From Opitutaceae bacterium (GTDB taxonomy: Bacteria > Verrucomicrobiota > Verrucomicrobiia > Opitutales > Opitutaceae): 64,000 nt of DNA. The translations under genes were made by a program, and so were the position numbers. Below are positions 35,477-43,689 of the stretch, in pieces. Where the stretch lies: the NCBI GenBank assembly GCA_016794625.1, contig JAEUGY010000036.1:1-64000 (forward strand), given 5' to 3'. Under the pieces are notes generated by a model. The model was not told the origin of the DNA and did no database searches. It was given only the letters and a program-made list of their open reading frames with translations. Position 1 is the first letter of the stretch; each line of letters starts with the position of its first letter.

Positions 35477-37141
35477 ATGACGCTGCGCGAAAAACTGGAA
35501 ACCACCTCGGCCTTCGTGCTCGGCGTCGAACTGGTTTCCACGCGTGGCACGGTGACCGAGACGCGCGCCGCCAAGACCGTGGGCTTCGCCGATGAGCTGG
35601 CCGCCCACGACGCGATCGACTGGGTGTCCATCACCGACAACGCCGGCGGCAATCCGCAGCTCGCACCGGCCGCCCTGGGTGAGATCATCCGGTCCTCCGG
35701 ACGCGAGGTCGTCGTCCACCTCTCCTGCAAGGATTTCAACCGCAACGCGCTGGAGTCCGAAGCCTGGCATCTCTCCAGCCAGGGCCTGCACAATCTGCTG
35801 GTGCTCACCGGCGATTCCTCCGGCTCCGGCATCCATGGCGGCGCGAAGCCGGTCTTCGATATCGATTCGGTCGGTCTGCTGACGTTGCTCGCGGAGATGA
35901 ACGCCGGCATCGACATCACCCGGCCGGGCGCCAAAAAGTCGACACGTCTGGGCGCGACCGAATTTTTTCCGGGCTGCGTCGTGAGCAATTTCAAGCTGCA
36001 CGAAAACGAAGTCATGCCGCAGCTGCTCAAGCTGGAAAAAAAGCTGCAGTGCGGCGCGCGCTGGATCATCAACCAGATCGGCTACGACTCGCGCAAGATC
36101 CACGAATTGATCGTCTGGCTGGCTCAGCGGGGCTGGGGACACGTGCCCTTGATCGGCAATGTCTATGTCCTGAATCCCGGGGTGGCGAAATTGTTCCGCG
36201 CCCAGAAGATTCCCGGCATTGTCATCTCGGACGAGCTCGCCGCCCTTTGCGCCGCGCAGGAGTCCACGCCGGATCGCGGCAAGGCCTTCTTCCTCACCCT
36301 CGCCGCGCGCCAGCTCGCGATCTATCGGGGTCTGGGCTATCGGGGGGCCTACCTCGGCGGGGTGCACGCCATCGCCGACGTCAATCGCATCCTGGAGCTC
36401 GAACGTTCCTTTCCGCCGGACGCCTGGCGCACGTTCGCCCGGGAGATCCGCTACTCACGCCCGCAGGAGTTTTTTCACTACGCCGAGGATCCTGCCACGG
36501 GCCTCGCCGATCCCACCCGGATCAATCCGAGTCTGGCCCCGGGCGCCGGCCTCCACCCGACCTCGCGCCATGTCACCTTCAGTTACCGGTTCTCCCGGTT
36601 CGTGCACGGTCTCATGTTCGAGGAGGGACGCCGGCTCTGGAACCTGGGCGCGAAGCTGACCGCCTCCGCCGCCGATCCGCGCCAGGGCCCGGGCTGGATG
36701 CGCTTCGCCGAACACGCCGGCAAGGTCGCGCTCTTCGGCTGCAAGGACTGCGGCGACTGTTCGCTGCCGGACATCGCCTTCCTCTGTCCGGAGTCGGCCT
36801 GCGCCAAGAATCAGCGCAACGGCCCGTGCGGCGGCACGCGCGACGGCAAATGCGAGGTGGCCGACTTCGACTGTATCTGGTCCCGGGCCTACGATCGGGC
36901 CAAGTATGAGGGCCGGTCGGAAGCACTGCTCGACCACGCCCCGGTGCTGCAGGACCAGCACCTGCGCGGCACGTCGAGCTGGGCTAACACCTGGCATCAC
37001 CGCGACCACCTCGGACGGCCGTTCACGCTCCCAACCGCGGCAACCCCGATTCCGGTGACCGGACGGTCGGCTTCGGACACCGCCTCTTCACCTCCCTCCG
37101 CTCCCTCTCCCGAGCGTCCTTCCCCGCCTTCCCTTCCATGA
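35477..37141 (+). CDS. Methylenetetrahydrofolate reductase with fused MetV-like Cys-rich C-terminus
   Basis: A 554-residue protein. The N-terminal 300 residues form a MetF-type TIM barrel that interconverts methyl- and methylene-tetrahydrofolate with FAD; Leu-Val-Leu-Thr-Gly-Asp-Ser-Ser is a typical flavin/folate segment. A C-terminal MTHFR_C-type domain carries clustered cysteines (Cys422, Cys425, Cys428, then Cys-Pro-Glu-Ser-Ala-Cys and Gly-Pro-Cys-Gly-Gly). These resemble MetV, the separate metal-binding partner of MetF in acetogens. The last 40 residues are a Pro/Ser-rich tail. The ATG is 13 bp after the corrinoid gene, and the stop overlaps the next gene (ATGA). Confidence 0.85.
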   Translation: MTLREKLETTSAFVLGVELVSTRGTVTETRAAKTVGFADELAAHDAIDWVSITDNAGGNPQLAPAALGEIIRSSGREVVVHLSCKDFNRNALESEAWHLSSQGLHNLLVLTGDSSGSGIHGGAKPVFDIDSVGLLTLLAEMNAGIDITRPGAKKSTRLGATEFFPGCVVSNFKLHENEVMPQLLKLEKKLQCGARWIINQIGYDSRKIHELIVWLAQRGWGHVPLIGNVYVLNPGVAKLFRAQKIPGIVISDELAALCAAQESTPDRGKAFFLTLAARQLAIYRGLGYRGAYLGGVHAIADVNRILELERSFPPDAWRTFAREIRYSRPQEFFHYAEDPATGLADPTRINPSLAPGAGLHPTSRHVTFSYRFSRFVHGLMFEEGRRLWNLGAKLTASAADPRQGPGWMRFAEHAGKVALFGCKDCGDCSLPDIAFLCPESACAKNQRNGPCGGTRDGKCEVADFDCIWSRAYDRAKYEGRSEALLDHAPVLQDQHLRGTSSWANTWHHRDHLGRPFTLPTAATPIPVTGRSASDTASSPPSAPSPERPSPPSLP

Positions 37142-38073
37142 CCCAAGCACCCCGGATTCACATCATCGGCGAATTGATCAACAATGCCTACGCCCGCGCT
37201 CGCAAGGCGTGGGAGGCGCGGGATGTGCAGGGTTACCAGAACCTGGCGAAGCTGCAGTCCGACGCCGGCGCGGAACTCGTCAACCTGAACGTCGACGGGA
37301 CGCAGCGGGTGTCCGTGCGCGTGGCGGAAATGCTGGAGTTCCTCCCCATCGTCATCCCGGCCATCCAAGCCGCCACGGACGTGCCGCTGAGTTTCGACAA
37401 CCCCAACATTGAGTACCACAAGGTCGCGCTCAAGGCCTTCGACCGCTCCAAGTGCCGGGGCAAGCCGCTCTTCAATTCCCTCGCCGCCTCCCGCCAGCAG
37501 CTGGATCCGATGATCGAACTCATCCGCGAGCACGACATGCGCTGCATCGTCATGGCCTCGGAGTGCTTCCGTCCGGATGGCAGCACCGGACAGAGCCTCG
37601 ATCCGAACATGAGCTACGAGACGATCAAGCGCTTCGTCGATCTGCTCGTGACGCGGGCGGGACGCACGCTCGACGACATCATCGTCGACCCCGGCCTCGC
37701 TCCCGTTGGCGCCGACACCTACGGCCTCGTCAACATCGGTCTGGATACCATGCAGCTGTGCTCCGCCGATCCCCATCTCCGCGGCCTACACTTTTCCGTC
37801 GGTCTTTCGAATTTCGCCTGGGGCACGCCCAAGGCGGCGAAACCGCTGCTCGAACGCGCCTACCTCACCCTCGCCGCCCGGGTCGGCCTGGACTACGCCC
37901 TGGCCAACGTCGAGGCCAACTCCCTGCCCCTGCCGGCCGACGATCCCCTGGTCTCCCGACTTGAACAGGCCCTGCATGCGGGCCGGGCGGGGCCGGGCGA
38001 GTCCGTGGAGGACGCCGGTTTTCGTCAGGCGGAAAAGGTCATGGAAATCTGCAGCGACTACCTCGGCGCATGA
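37138..38073 (+). CDS. Methyltetrahydrofolate:corrinoid methyltransferase (pterin-binding)
   Basis: A 311-residue TIM-barrel protein of the dihydropteroate synthase/MeTr superfamily (AcsE, MtvA and the MetH folate domain). It begins Ile-Ile-Gly-Glu-Leu-Ile-Asn, the folate-binding signature. Asn-Leu-Asn-Val-Asp, Leu-Ser-Phe-Asp-Asn and Asp-Pro-Gly-Leu-Ala-Pro-Val-Gly are typical barrel-end motifs of the family. In this operon it would take the methyl group from the corrinoid protein to tetrahydrofolate, the role of MtvA or CmuB. ATGA overlaps at both ends show tight translational coupling. Confidence 0.9.
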   Translation: MTQAPRIHIIGELINNAYARARKAWEARDVQGYQNLAKLQSDAGAELVNLNVDGTQRVSVRVAEMLEFLPIVIPAIQAATDVPLSFDNPNIEYHKVALKAFDRSKCRGKPLFNSLAASRQQLDPMIELIREHDMRCIVMASECFRPDGSTGQSLDPNMSYETIKRFVDLLVTRAGRTLDDIIVDPGLAPVGADTYGLVNIGLDTMQLCSADPHLRGLHFSVGLSNFAWGTPKAAKPLLERAYLTLAARVGLDYALANVEANSLPLPADDPLVSRLEQALHAGRAGPGESVEDAGFRQAEKVMEICSDYLGA

Positions 38074-39368
38074 AACCTTCGGGGACCCTGGAAGCCCTCG
38101 TCCGCCCGCTCTCGCCCGACAATGGCCGGGTCTGGATCTACGTGGGCCATCTGTTCAGCGGACGCGACACCACGGTGTGGCGCGAAGGCCATCTCGTCTA
38201 TGACCGCTCGCGTATCATCCATGCGGACACCACCCCGCCCCGCCCCGAGCTGCTGCGTCCGGGCCAGAACCAGCCGGACGCCTGGCTGCCCGACTTCACG
38301 CTCCTGCCCGGACTGATCGACGCGCACACCCACCTCTTTCTCGAGGGCGGCGAACGCGATCCGCAGAAACGCGCCCTGCACCTCGGACTGCCTCCGGCCG
38401 AGTGGCTCACGCAGGCCGAGGCCCGCCTGGCCCGGCTGGTGTCCATCGGGGTCACCGCGGTGCGCGAAGCCGGGGACAAAGCGCGGATCGGACTCGCGCT
38501 CCAGGAGCGCTGGCGCTCCGATCGCCGCGGCATCATGCCCTATGTCGACGCCCCGGGCGCGGCCTTGCATCACCGCGGCCGTTACGGCTCCTTCATGGCG
38601 CAGCCGGTGGAGGATCACGCCAGCCCCGAAGCGGCCGTGGCCGATCGGGTCGCCGCCGGCGCCCACCGCATCAAGCTGCTCGCCACCGGCATCATCAATT
38701 TTGAGAAGGGGGCCGTCACCGCCAAACCGCAGATGAGCGCCGAGGAGTTGACGACCTTTGTCCGGGCCGCCCGCGCCCACCAGCGACAGACCATGGTCCA
38801 CTGCTCCGGACAGGACGGGGTCGCGGCGTGCCTCGACGCGAAGGTGGATTCGATCGAACACGGATTCTTCGTGGACGATGCCCAGCTCGCGCGCATGCGC
38901 GACCTCGACACCGCCTGGGTGCCCACGTTTGCGCCGGTGCAGTTCCAGGTCGATGAAGCCAAGGCGCTGGGATGGAACGATACGATTCGCGACAACCTCC
39001 GCCGCATCCTCGACGGCCACGCCCGCAGTCTGGTCCGGGCCGCCGCTCTGGGTGTGCGCATCGTCGCTGGCAGCGATTCCGGATCTCATGGTGTTCCCCA
39101 CGGCTGGGGCTTTCTGCAGGAACTTGAATTGATGCAGAAGGCCGGCCTCTCCGCGGCGCGCGTGCTGTACAGCGCCACGGGCGCCGGAGGCACGCGGCTC
39201 GGCTACCAGGAACGTCTCGGCGTGTTGACGGCGGGCGCTCCAGCCCGTTTTCTCCTGACCCGCGCGCCGGTGCTCAGCCAGGTCGCGGCCTTGCGGGAAC
39301 CCAAGTGCGTGGTCTTCGACGGTGTCGTCCACACCCGGGGCGACGATTCGTCCGTGCCGGGACTCTGA
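38070..39368 (+). CDS. Amidohydrolase family protein within the methyl-transfer operon
   Basis: A 432-residue metal-dependent hydrolase of the amidohydrolase superfamily. The metal ligands are in place: His86-x-His88 in Asp-Ala-His-Thr-His, Lys202 (possibly carboxylated), His244, His264 and Asp336 in Gly-Ser-Asp-Ser. Members open cyclic amides, hydantoins, lactones, peptides or deaminate bases. It overlaps the methyltransferase gene (ATGA) and precedes the reactivator by 9 bp. It therefore probably processes the substrate before or after demethylation, hinting at an amide-, lactam- or lactone-containing methyl compound. No signal peptide, so cytoplasmic. Confidence 0.85.
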   Translation: MKPSGTLEALVRPLSPDNGRVWIYVGHLFSGRDTTVWREGHLVYDRSRIIHADTTPPRPELLRPGQNQPDAWLPDFTLLPGLIDAHTHLFLEGGERDPQKRALHLGLPPAEWLTQAEARLARLVSIGVTAVREAGDKARIGLALQERWRSDRRGIMPYVDAPGAALHHRGRYGSFMAQPVEDHASPEAAVADRVAAGAHRIKLLATGIINFEKGAVTAKPQMSAEELTTFVRAARAHQRQTMVHCSGQDGVAACLDAKVDSIEHGFFVDDAQLARMRDLDTAWVPTFAPVQFQVDEAKALGWNDTIRDNLRRILDGHARSLVRAAALGVRIVAGSDSGSHGVPHGWGFLQELELMQKAGLSAARVLYSATGAGGTRLGYQERLGVLTAGAPARFLLTRAPVLSQVAALREPKCVVFDGVVHTRGDDSSVPGL

Positions 39369-39377
39369 GCGATCACC

Positions 39378-41012
39378 ATGGCGGTCACGGTCGCACTCAA
39401 CGCCCATGCGGGCGCCTTTTCCGCACCCACGTCGCTCTTCGAAGCGGGTGAGGCGCTGGGGCTGCCCATTCCCTCGTCCTGCCGCAAGCAGGGCCGTTGC
39501 CGGGAATGTCTGGTTGAAGTCACCGAAGGCATGGAGTGCCTCACCGCCCGTTCGGAGCCCGAGAGTCACCTGGGTCAGGGCTTTCGGCTGTCGTGCTGTG
39601 CCCGGATCGCGACCGAGACCGGCCATGTCCGCGGACTCACCCTGCGCCGGTCCTCCATGCAGGTCGAGGACTCCGCCCTCAACCTCCCGCCCGGCGTGTT
39701 TCCGGAGGTGCCGGACCCCGCCGTGACGCGGGTCGGCGACCGCATCCTGCTCGACGGCCGGGAAATTGACCGCGCCCACGGGCCGGTGCTCGGCCTCGCC
39801 ATCGACCTCGGAACCACCACGCTCGTGGTCCGTGCGCTCGATCTGGAGACGGGCCGCAAGGTCGCCAGCCACTCCTGCGAGAATCCCCAGCGCTTTGGCG
39901 GCACGGATGTGATGTCCCGCATCCAATACGAAACCGAGCATCCCGGCCGCCTGCTCCAGCGCGCCCTGATCGCCTCGCTCGCCCGCGGCATCCGCGAGCT
40001 GGGGGTGGACACCACCTGCATTTACGAAATCGTCGTGGCGGGCAACCCGACCATGCGCGACCTCTTTCTGGGTCTCGATGTGCGCTCCATTGGACAAAAG
40101 CCGTACTGGTCCGAGACGGAGATCGCCTTCCGCGCCGGACAGTGCGCCACCACCGCGGTCACTCGCCGCGCCCGCGAGCTCGGACTGCCCTGTCACCCCG
40201 AAGCCCGACTCTACGCGCTGCCCGTCGTCGGCGGACACGTAGGTGGCGACGCCGCCGCCTGCCTGCTCGCGGTGCGGCCGGATCTCGACGACGCCCGGGT
40301 GGCGATCATGGACATTGGCACCAATACCGAGCTGTTCATGGGCAACCGCCACCGCCTGCTCGCCGCGTCCTGTCCGGCCGGCCCGGCCTTCGAGGGACGC
40401 TCCCTGCGCCACGGCATGCCCGGGCTGCGGGGTGCGATCGAGAAGGTGGCGCTGTCCGGTGACGACCCTCCGGCGATCCGCGTCATCGGATCCACCGCGC
40501 CGGAAGGCATCTGCGGCTCGGGACTGATCGATCTCCTGAGCGAGTTGCTCCGCACCGGGCGCATGAACGCGTTCGGCCGCTTTGAGGACGGCAACCCGTC
40601 GTTCCCGGTCCACGCGGCCTCGGGCATCGAGCTCTGGGAAAGCGACATCAATGAACTCGCCCAGGCCAAGGGGGCCAATGTAGCGGGCCTGCTCACCGTC
40701 GCCAAGGCCTGCGGCCTCCCGCTCGCCGACCTCGACCGGTTCTACCTGGCGGGCGGTTTTGGAAGGCACCTCGACATTGCCGCGGCCCGGCGCATCGGCC
40801 TCATTCCCAATCTGCCCGCCGAGAAGATCATTCAGATCGGCAACGCCGCCATCGAAGGTGCGGGCATCGCCCTGCTTTCGGTCTCCCGGCGCAAGCAGCT
40901 GGAACAGCTGGTCCCCCGTATCCAGCACGTGGAGCTCGAGACCGACCCCGGTTTCTTCGACCACTTTGTCCAGGGCTGCCAGTTTCGCGAAATCGACTCC
41001 GACACCCCATGA
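39378..41012 (+). CDS. [2Fe-2S] ASKHA-domain corrinoid reactivation protein (RACo-like)
   Basis: A 544-residue ATP-dependent reductive activator that returns accidentally oxidised Co(II) corrinoid to Co(I). The N-terminal ferredoxin domain has Cys35-x5-Cys41-x2-Cys44 and a fourth ligand at Cys73 or Cys74. A linker leads to the ASKHA ATPase, with Ile-Asp-Leu-Gly-Thr-Thr-Thr near residue 138, Asp-Ile-Gly-Thr-Asn-Thr-Glu near 312 and Ala-Gly-Gly-Phe-Gly near 458. This matches RACo and the activators of methanogen and acetogen O-demethylases. It is needed only where a corrinoid protein cycles through Co(I), supporting the operon reading. ATGA overlap with the next gene. Confidence 0.92.
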   Translation: MAVTVALNAHAGAFSAPTSLFEAGEALGLPIPSSCRKQGRCRECLVEVTEGMECLTARSEPESHLGQGFRLSCCARIATETGHVRGLTLRRSSMQVEDSALNLPPGVFPEVPDPAVTRVGDRILLDGREIDRAHGPVLGLAIDLGTTTLVVRALDLETGRKVASHSCENPQRFGGTDVMSRIQYETEHPGRLLQRALIASLARGIRELGVDTTCIYEIVVAGNPTMRDLFLGLDVRSIGQKPYWSETEIAFRAGQCATTAVTRRARELGLPCHPEARLYALPVVGGHVGGDAAACLLAVRPDLDDARVAIMDIGTNTELFMGNRHRLLAASCPAGPAFEGRSLRHGMPGLRGAIEKVALSGDDPPAIRVIGSTAPEGICGSGLIDLLSELLRTGRMNAFGRFEDGNPSFPVHAASGIELWESDINELAQAKGANVAGLLTVAKACGLPLADLDRFYLAGGFGRHLDIAAARRIGLIPNLPAEKIIQIGNAAIEGAGIALLSVSRRKQLEQLVPRIQHVELETDPGFFDHFVQGCQFREIDSDTP

Positions 41013-41569
41013 GTCCTCCGCGCATCCACCTCGCCCACCCGGTGGTCAGCGAGCGCACCTACCGGCGCTTCCTCCGGCTGCCGGCGCGCCGCCGGCTGGA
41101 CGGTGCCCTCGCCGAGAACGCCACCTGGGCCCGGGAGTGGTTTGCCGCCTATGGCCGACCGTGGCGGGTCATCCTCCCCCTGCCCGGCGATCTGGCCGTG
41201 CGGCTGGCGGAGCGTTTTGGCGGCCCGGGTCCCTTGGTGCTCATCGCCGCCAGCGCCGGTGCCGAAGCCGAAACCGAGGCCGCGGTACGATGGGCGGAGG
41301 GGGAACCGGACCGCTACTTCTTTCTCGAATCCTATGCCTCGGCCGTGGTCGAGGCCTTGCTCGACGCGGGCCGGAAAGAGGCGGGTTCCGCTCACTTTCT
41401 TTGTCCCGGTTATCCTGGCTGGCCGATCGAGGACAACCACCTGCTCCTGGAAGCGCTGCAGTCAGCCGGTCCGCTCCCGGGTCCGCTCACGGTCCTGTCG
41501 TCCGGCATGCTCAAACCGAAAAAGTCGCAGCTGGCGGTCTGCCCCGCCGCCGTCGCCGGGCTCCCATGA
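41009..41569 (+). CDS. MetH reactivation-domain-like protein
   Basis: A 186-residue protein resembling the stand-alone 'vitamin B12-dependent methionine synthase activation domain' proteins (TM0269-like) common in corrinoid methyl-transfer clusters. The telling segment is Cys-Pro-Gly-Tyr-Pro-Gly-Trp-Pro-Ile-Glu-Asp near residue 130, where the MetH domain has Pro-Ala-Pro-Gly-Tyr. It is followed by Leu-Ser-Ser-Gly-Met-Leu-Lys-Pro-Lys-Lys-Ser, like the Leu-Thr-x-Ser-x-x-Met-x-Pro-x-x-Ser of relatives. It may dock on the corrinoid protein during reactivation. Coupled on both sides by ATGA overlaps. Confidence 0.68.
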   Translation: MSPPRIHLAHPVVSERTYRRFLRLPARRRLDGALAENATWAREWFAAYGRPWRVILPLPGDLAVRLAERFGGPGPLVLIAASAGAEAETEAAVRWAEGEPDRYFFLESYASAVVEALLDAGRKEAGSAHFLCPGYPGWPIEDNHLLLEALQSAGPLPGPLTVLSSGMLKPKKSQLAVCPAAVAGLP

Positions 41570-42039
41570 CCCCGAACGCACCCGATTCCGGACCGGTCTA
41601 CGTCTTTCCCGTGCGTGCGCTGCGGCGCTGGTCCACGGAAAACCTGACCCTTGAAACCGCCCCCGCAGGCGGCCTGGTCGCCCACTTTCGCTTCGAAGGC
41701 AGCACCTGCGGCAACGTCCCCTTCGAGTTGCGGTATCAGGTTCTGCTCGACGGCTCCGCGCAACGGATCATCGCCGCCCAGCAGTGCACGCCAGCGCCGT
41801 TCGATGAAGGCCACCAACGCATGTGCTGCTGGCAGGAAGACGCCGCCCGCGCCGCCACCTTGCTCGAGGAAAAGCCCCTCGCCGGGCAGCCTCTGGCGGC
41901 GGTGCTTTCCTGGCGTCCCCTGCGTTCCCCGTCCGGCTGCCTGTGCGCACCCGCCAGCCGCCACCACAAGTGGCAGGCGGTGCTCGAAACGCTGCACTTC
42001 GCCCTGTTCGCCCCCCCCACCCCCACCGTCTCCCCATGA
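41566..42039 (+). CDS. Hypothetical protein in methyl-transfer operon, 157 aa
   Basis: No family recognised. It is a soluble protein without a signal peptide, containing five cysteines scattered through Ser-Thr-Cys-Gly-Asn, Gln-Gln-Cys-Thr, Met-Cys-Cys-Trp and Gly-Cys-Leu-Cys-Ala-Pro-Ala-Ser-Arg-His-His-Lys. The last pair plus two histidines could bind metal, but nothing shows this. The reading frame is fixed by 4-base overlaps with the genes on both sides, which makes it very likely a real gene. A role as accessory or substrate-handling subunit is only inferred from position. Confidence 0.65.
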   Translation: MTPNAPDSGPVYVFPVRALRRWSTENLTLETAPAGGLVAHFRFEGSTCGNVPFELRYQVLLDGSAQRIIAAQQCTPAPFDEGHQRMCCWQEDAARAATLLEEKPLAGQPLAAVLSWRPLRSPSGCLCAPASRHHKWQAVLETLHFALFAPPTPTVSP

Positions 42040-42401
42040 AAATCGATCTCGCTCCCGAAAATACCGACGCTCCCGCTCAACTGCGTCCGGAGAAAAACGA
42101 CCGGTCCGGCGTGGGTGTTCACTACGTGGATGCCTACCTCAAACCCTTGAAGGCCGGTATCACGCTGCCCGACGGACGAAAGTTCTCCGCCAAGCGACGC
42201 GGACTCAAGGTCACGCTCACCCTCGGCACGCTCAAGGGTGACGGCCTCATGCGGCGGCTCACCGTCAGCCGCGATCCCACGGTCATGCTCCGCGCCGCCC
42301 TCGACGAAGCCGGGGCCAAGATCCAGGCGCACGTGGCCAGCGACAGCGGCCGGCTCGTGCTCGAACTTCCCGACGTCACCCCCTCCGCGCCGACGGCCTA
42401 G
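42036..42401 (+). CDS. Hypothetical protein, last gene of methyl-transfer operon, 121 aa
   Basis: Family not recognised. A small charged alpha/beta protein with Val-Asp-Ala-Tyr-Leu-Lys-Pro-Leu-Lys-Ala-Gly near residue 28. A basic segment follows (Lys-Phe-Ser-Ala-Lys-Arg-Arg-Gly-Leu-Lys-Val), then a strand-helix-strand end. No cysteines, signal peptide or membrane segment. The ATG overlaps the upstream stop (ATGA), making it the ninth and final gene of the unit. A 48-bp gap separates it from a convergent gene. Confidence 0.62.
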   Translation: MKIDLAPENTDAPAQLRPEKNDRSGVGVHYVDAYLKPLKAGITLPDGRKFSAKRRGLKVTLTLGTLKGDGLMRRLTVSRDPTVMLRAALDEAGAKIQAHVASDSGRLVLELPDVTPSAPTA

Positions 42402-42449
42402 GGATGCAACCGCCGGCGGTGGGACGATTCCGTTTCCTTTGACGCGAGC

Positions 42450-43532
42450 CTAGAACGAGATCGCCGGGGCCGACGCATCGACTTCCAGTTCAAACAGGAG
42501 ATCATCGCGGCAGACCGCGCCCTCCACCGGCACATACGGCAAGCGACTGAGTCCGTGGCGTTCGAGCCAGCGCTCCCAGTGGGGAAGGTCCGCGGCCGAT
42601 TTGAAGTAGGCCGTCGCCCGGTCGACATCCGCCCAGCCGAAATCGCGCGACGCGAGCAATGCAGCGATGACCTCCATCGTCCGGTCAATTTGCCGGTGGA
42701 TGTCCCCGGTCCACATCGATTCCCCACCCGCGGCGATGCTGGCCGTGCCCGAGACAAAGAGCCGGCGCGACCCACCGGCCCTCAGTTCCATCGCCCGGCT
42801 GAAACTGCTGCCGTAGTTGGGAGCCGGACACTGCAGCGGCGAACCCACCTCCACCGCCCGAGCGCTGTCCTCGCGACCTTGCAGCGCCCAGCCGGCGAGC
42901 CCGAGGGCGGAGCCATCCGCGTACAAGCCCCCTACACCCGTGCTGGCGGGCGAGGAGCCGGTGCGGAACGCCTGGCGCCGGTAGAAGGCGGTGCGGACCT
43001 GGTTGAAATCGCCATACCAGGCCAGGATGTCCTCATTGTAGAACCAGGTGCGGATGACATCGGAGATCGAAAAGCCCGCTCGCCGCAGCGTCTCGTCGAG
43101 CTGGGTGAAAGTCTGCCGCGTCTGTTCCGGCCGGGAGGCCGTGGTCACGTGTCCGCCCACTCCGCCGAAAAGGCACAGCCGGCACTCCTTGTCTTCCACC
43201 ACCACCGCACGCGTCCGCCCCTCGCGGTTGATCCGCGTCACCGCCACCGTATCGGGGCAGACATACAGGAAGGCGCCCGCCATGGGGCCGCGGTGACACG
43301 GCCGACCCTCCAGCGCCATCACCGGCAGGTCCGTCGGCAACACTAGATCGCGCAGGGCTTCGCACCGTCCATAAAGCACCAGTAAGAGACCCGTTTCCCG
43401 GGCCTCGCGGAGGTGACGCTGGATCCGGCCAAGGAAGCGGCCGGGCGTCTCATCGGGTTGGGCCACGAAGTTCCGCGGAACAATGACCGTCCGCGCTCCA
43501 ACTTCGAGTGAAGGAGACAAGAAAGCACACAT
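42450..43532 (-). CDS. RidA/YjgF-fold protein, possibly chorismatase-like
   Basis: A 360-residue protein with two RidA-type halves. The C-terminal half (about 215-350) has the RidA-like Leu-Phe-Val-Ser-Gly-Thr-Ala-Ser-Ile and ends Val-Cys-Arg-Asp-Asp-Leu-Leu-Phe-Glu-Leu-Glu. Length and layout resemble chorismatases (FkbO/Hyg5/XanB2 group), which hydrolyse chorismate to dihydroxycyclohexadiene or hydroxybenzoate products. Ordinary two-domain Rid proteins are the alternative. I cannot confirm chorismate-binding residues by eye. It is convergent with the methyl-transfer operon and so not part of its transcript. Confidence 0.6.
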   Translation of the reverse strand: MCAFLSPSLEVGARTVIVPRNFVAQPDETPGRFLGRIQRHLREARETGLLLVLYGRCEALRDLVLPTDLPVMALEGRPCHRGPMAGAFLYVCPDTVAVTRINREGRTRAVVVEDKECRLCLFGGVGGHVTTASRPEQTRQTFTQLDETLRRAGFSISDVIRTWFYNEDILAWYGDFNQVRTAFYRRQAFRTGSSPASTGVGGLYADGSALGLAGWALQGREDSARAVEVGSPLQCPAPNYGSSFSRAMELRAGGSRRLFVSGTASIAAGGESMWTGDIHRQIDRTMEVIAALLASRDFGWADVDRATAYFKSAADLPHWERWLERHGLSRLPYVPVEGAVCRDDLLFELEVDASAPAISF

Positions 43533-43689
43533 GGATGCTCTGACGACGTCGCGGAAGCCCGGTTACTCGCGACGGCAAGGCCCGGCGAGGTATCACTTCA
43601 GGGAATATGCCTGTGTACCTTTCCTTCTTTGATTACCCGTCACCCGAGCCGACGTAGCCCGGGCCGGCCGGCGGCGTCATACTCATCCT

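Noticed and set aside
38058..40964. A 968-codon open frame antisense to the amidohydrolase and reactivator genes
   Set aside because: The sense-strand genes have intact catalytic motifs; the antisense product is compositionally biased and matches nothing.
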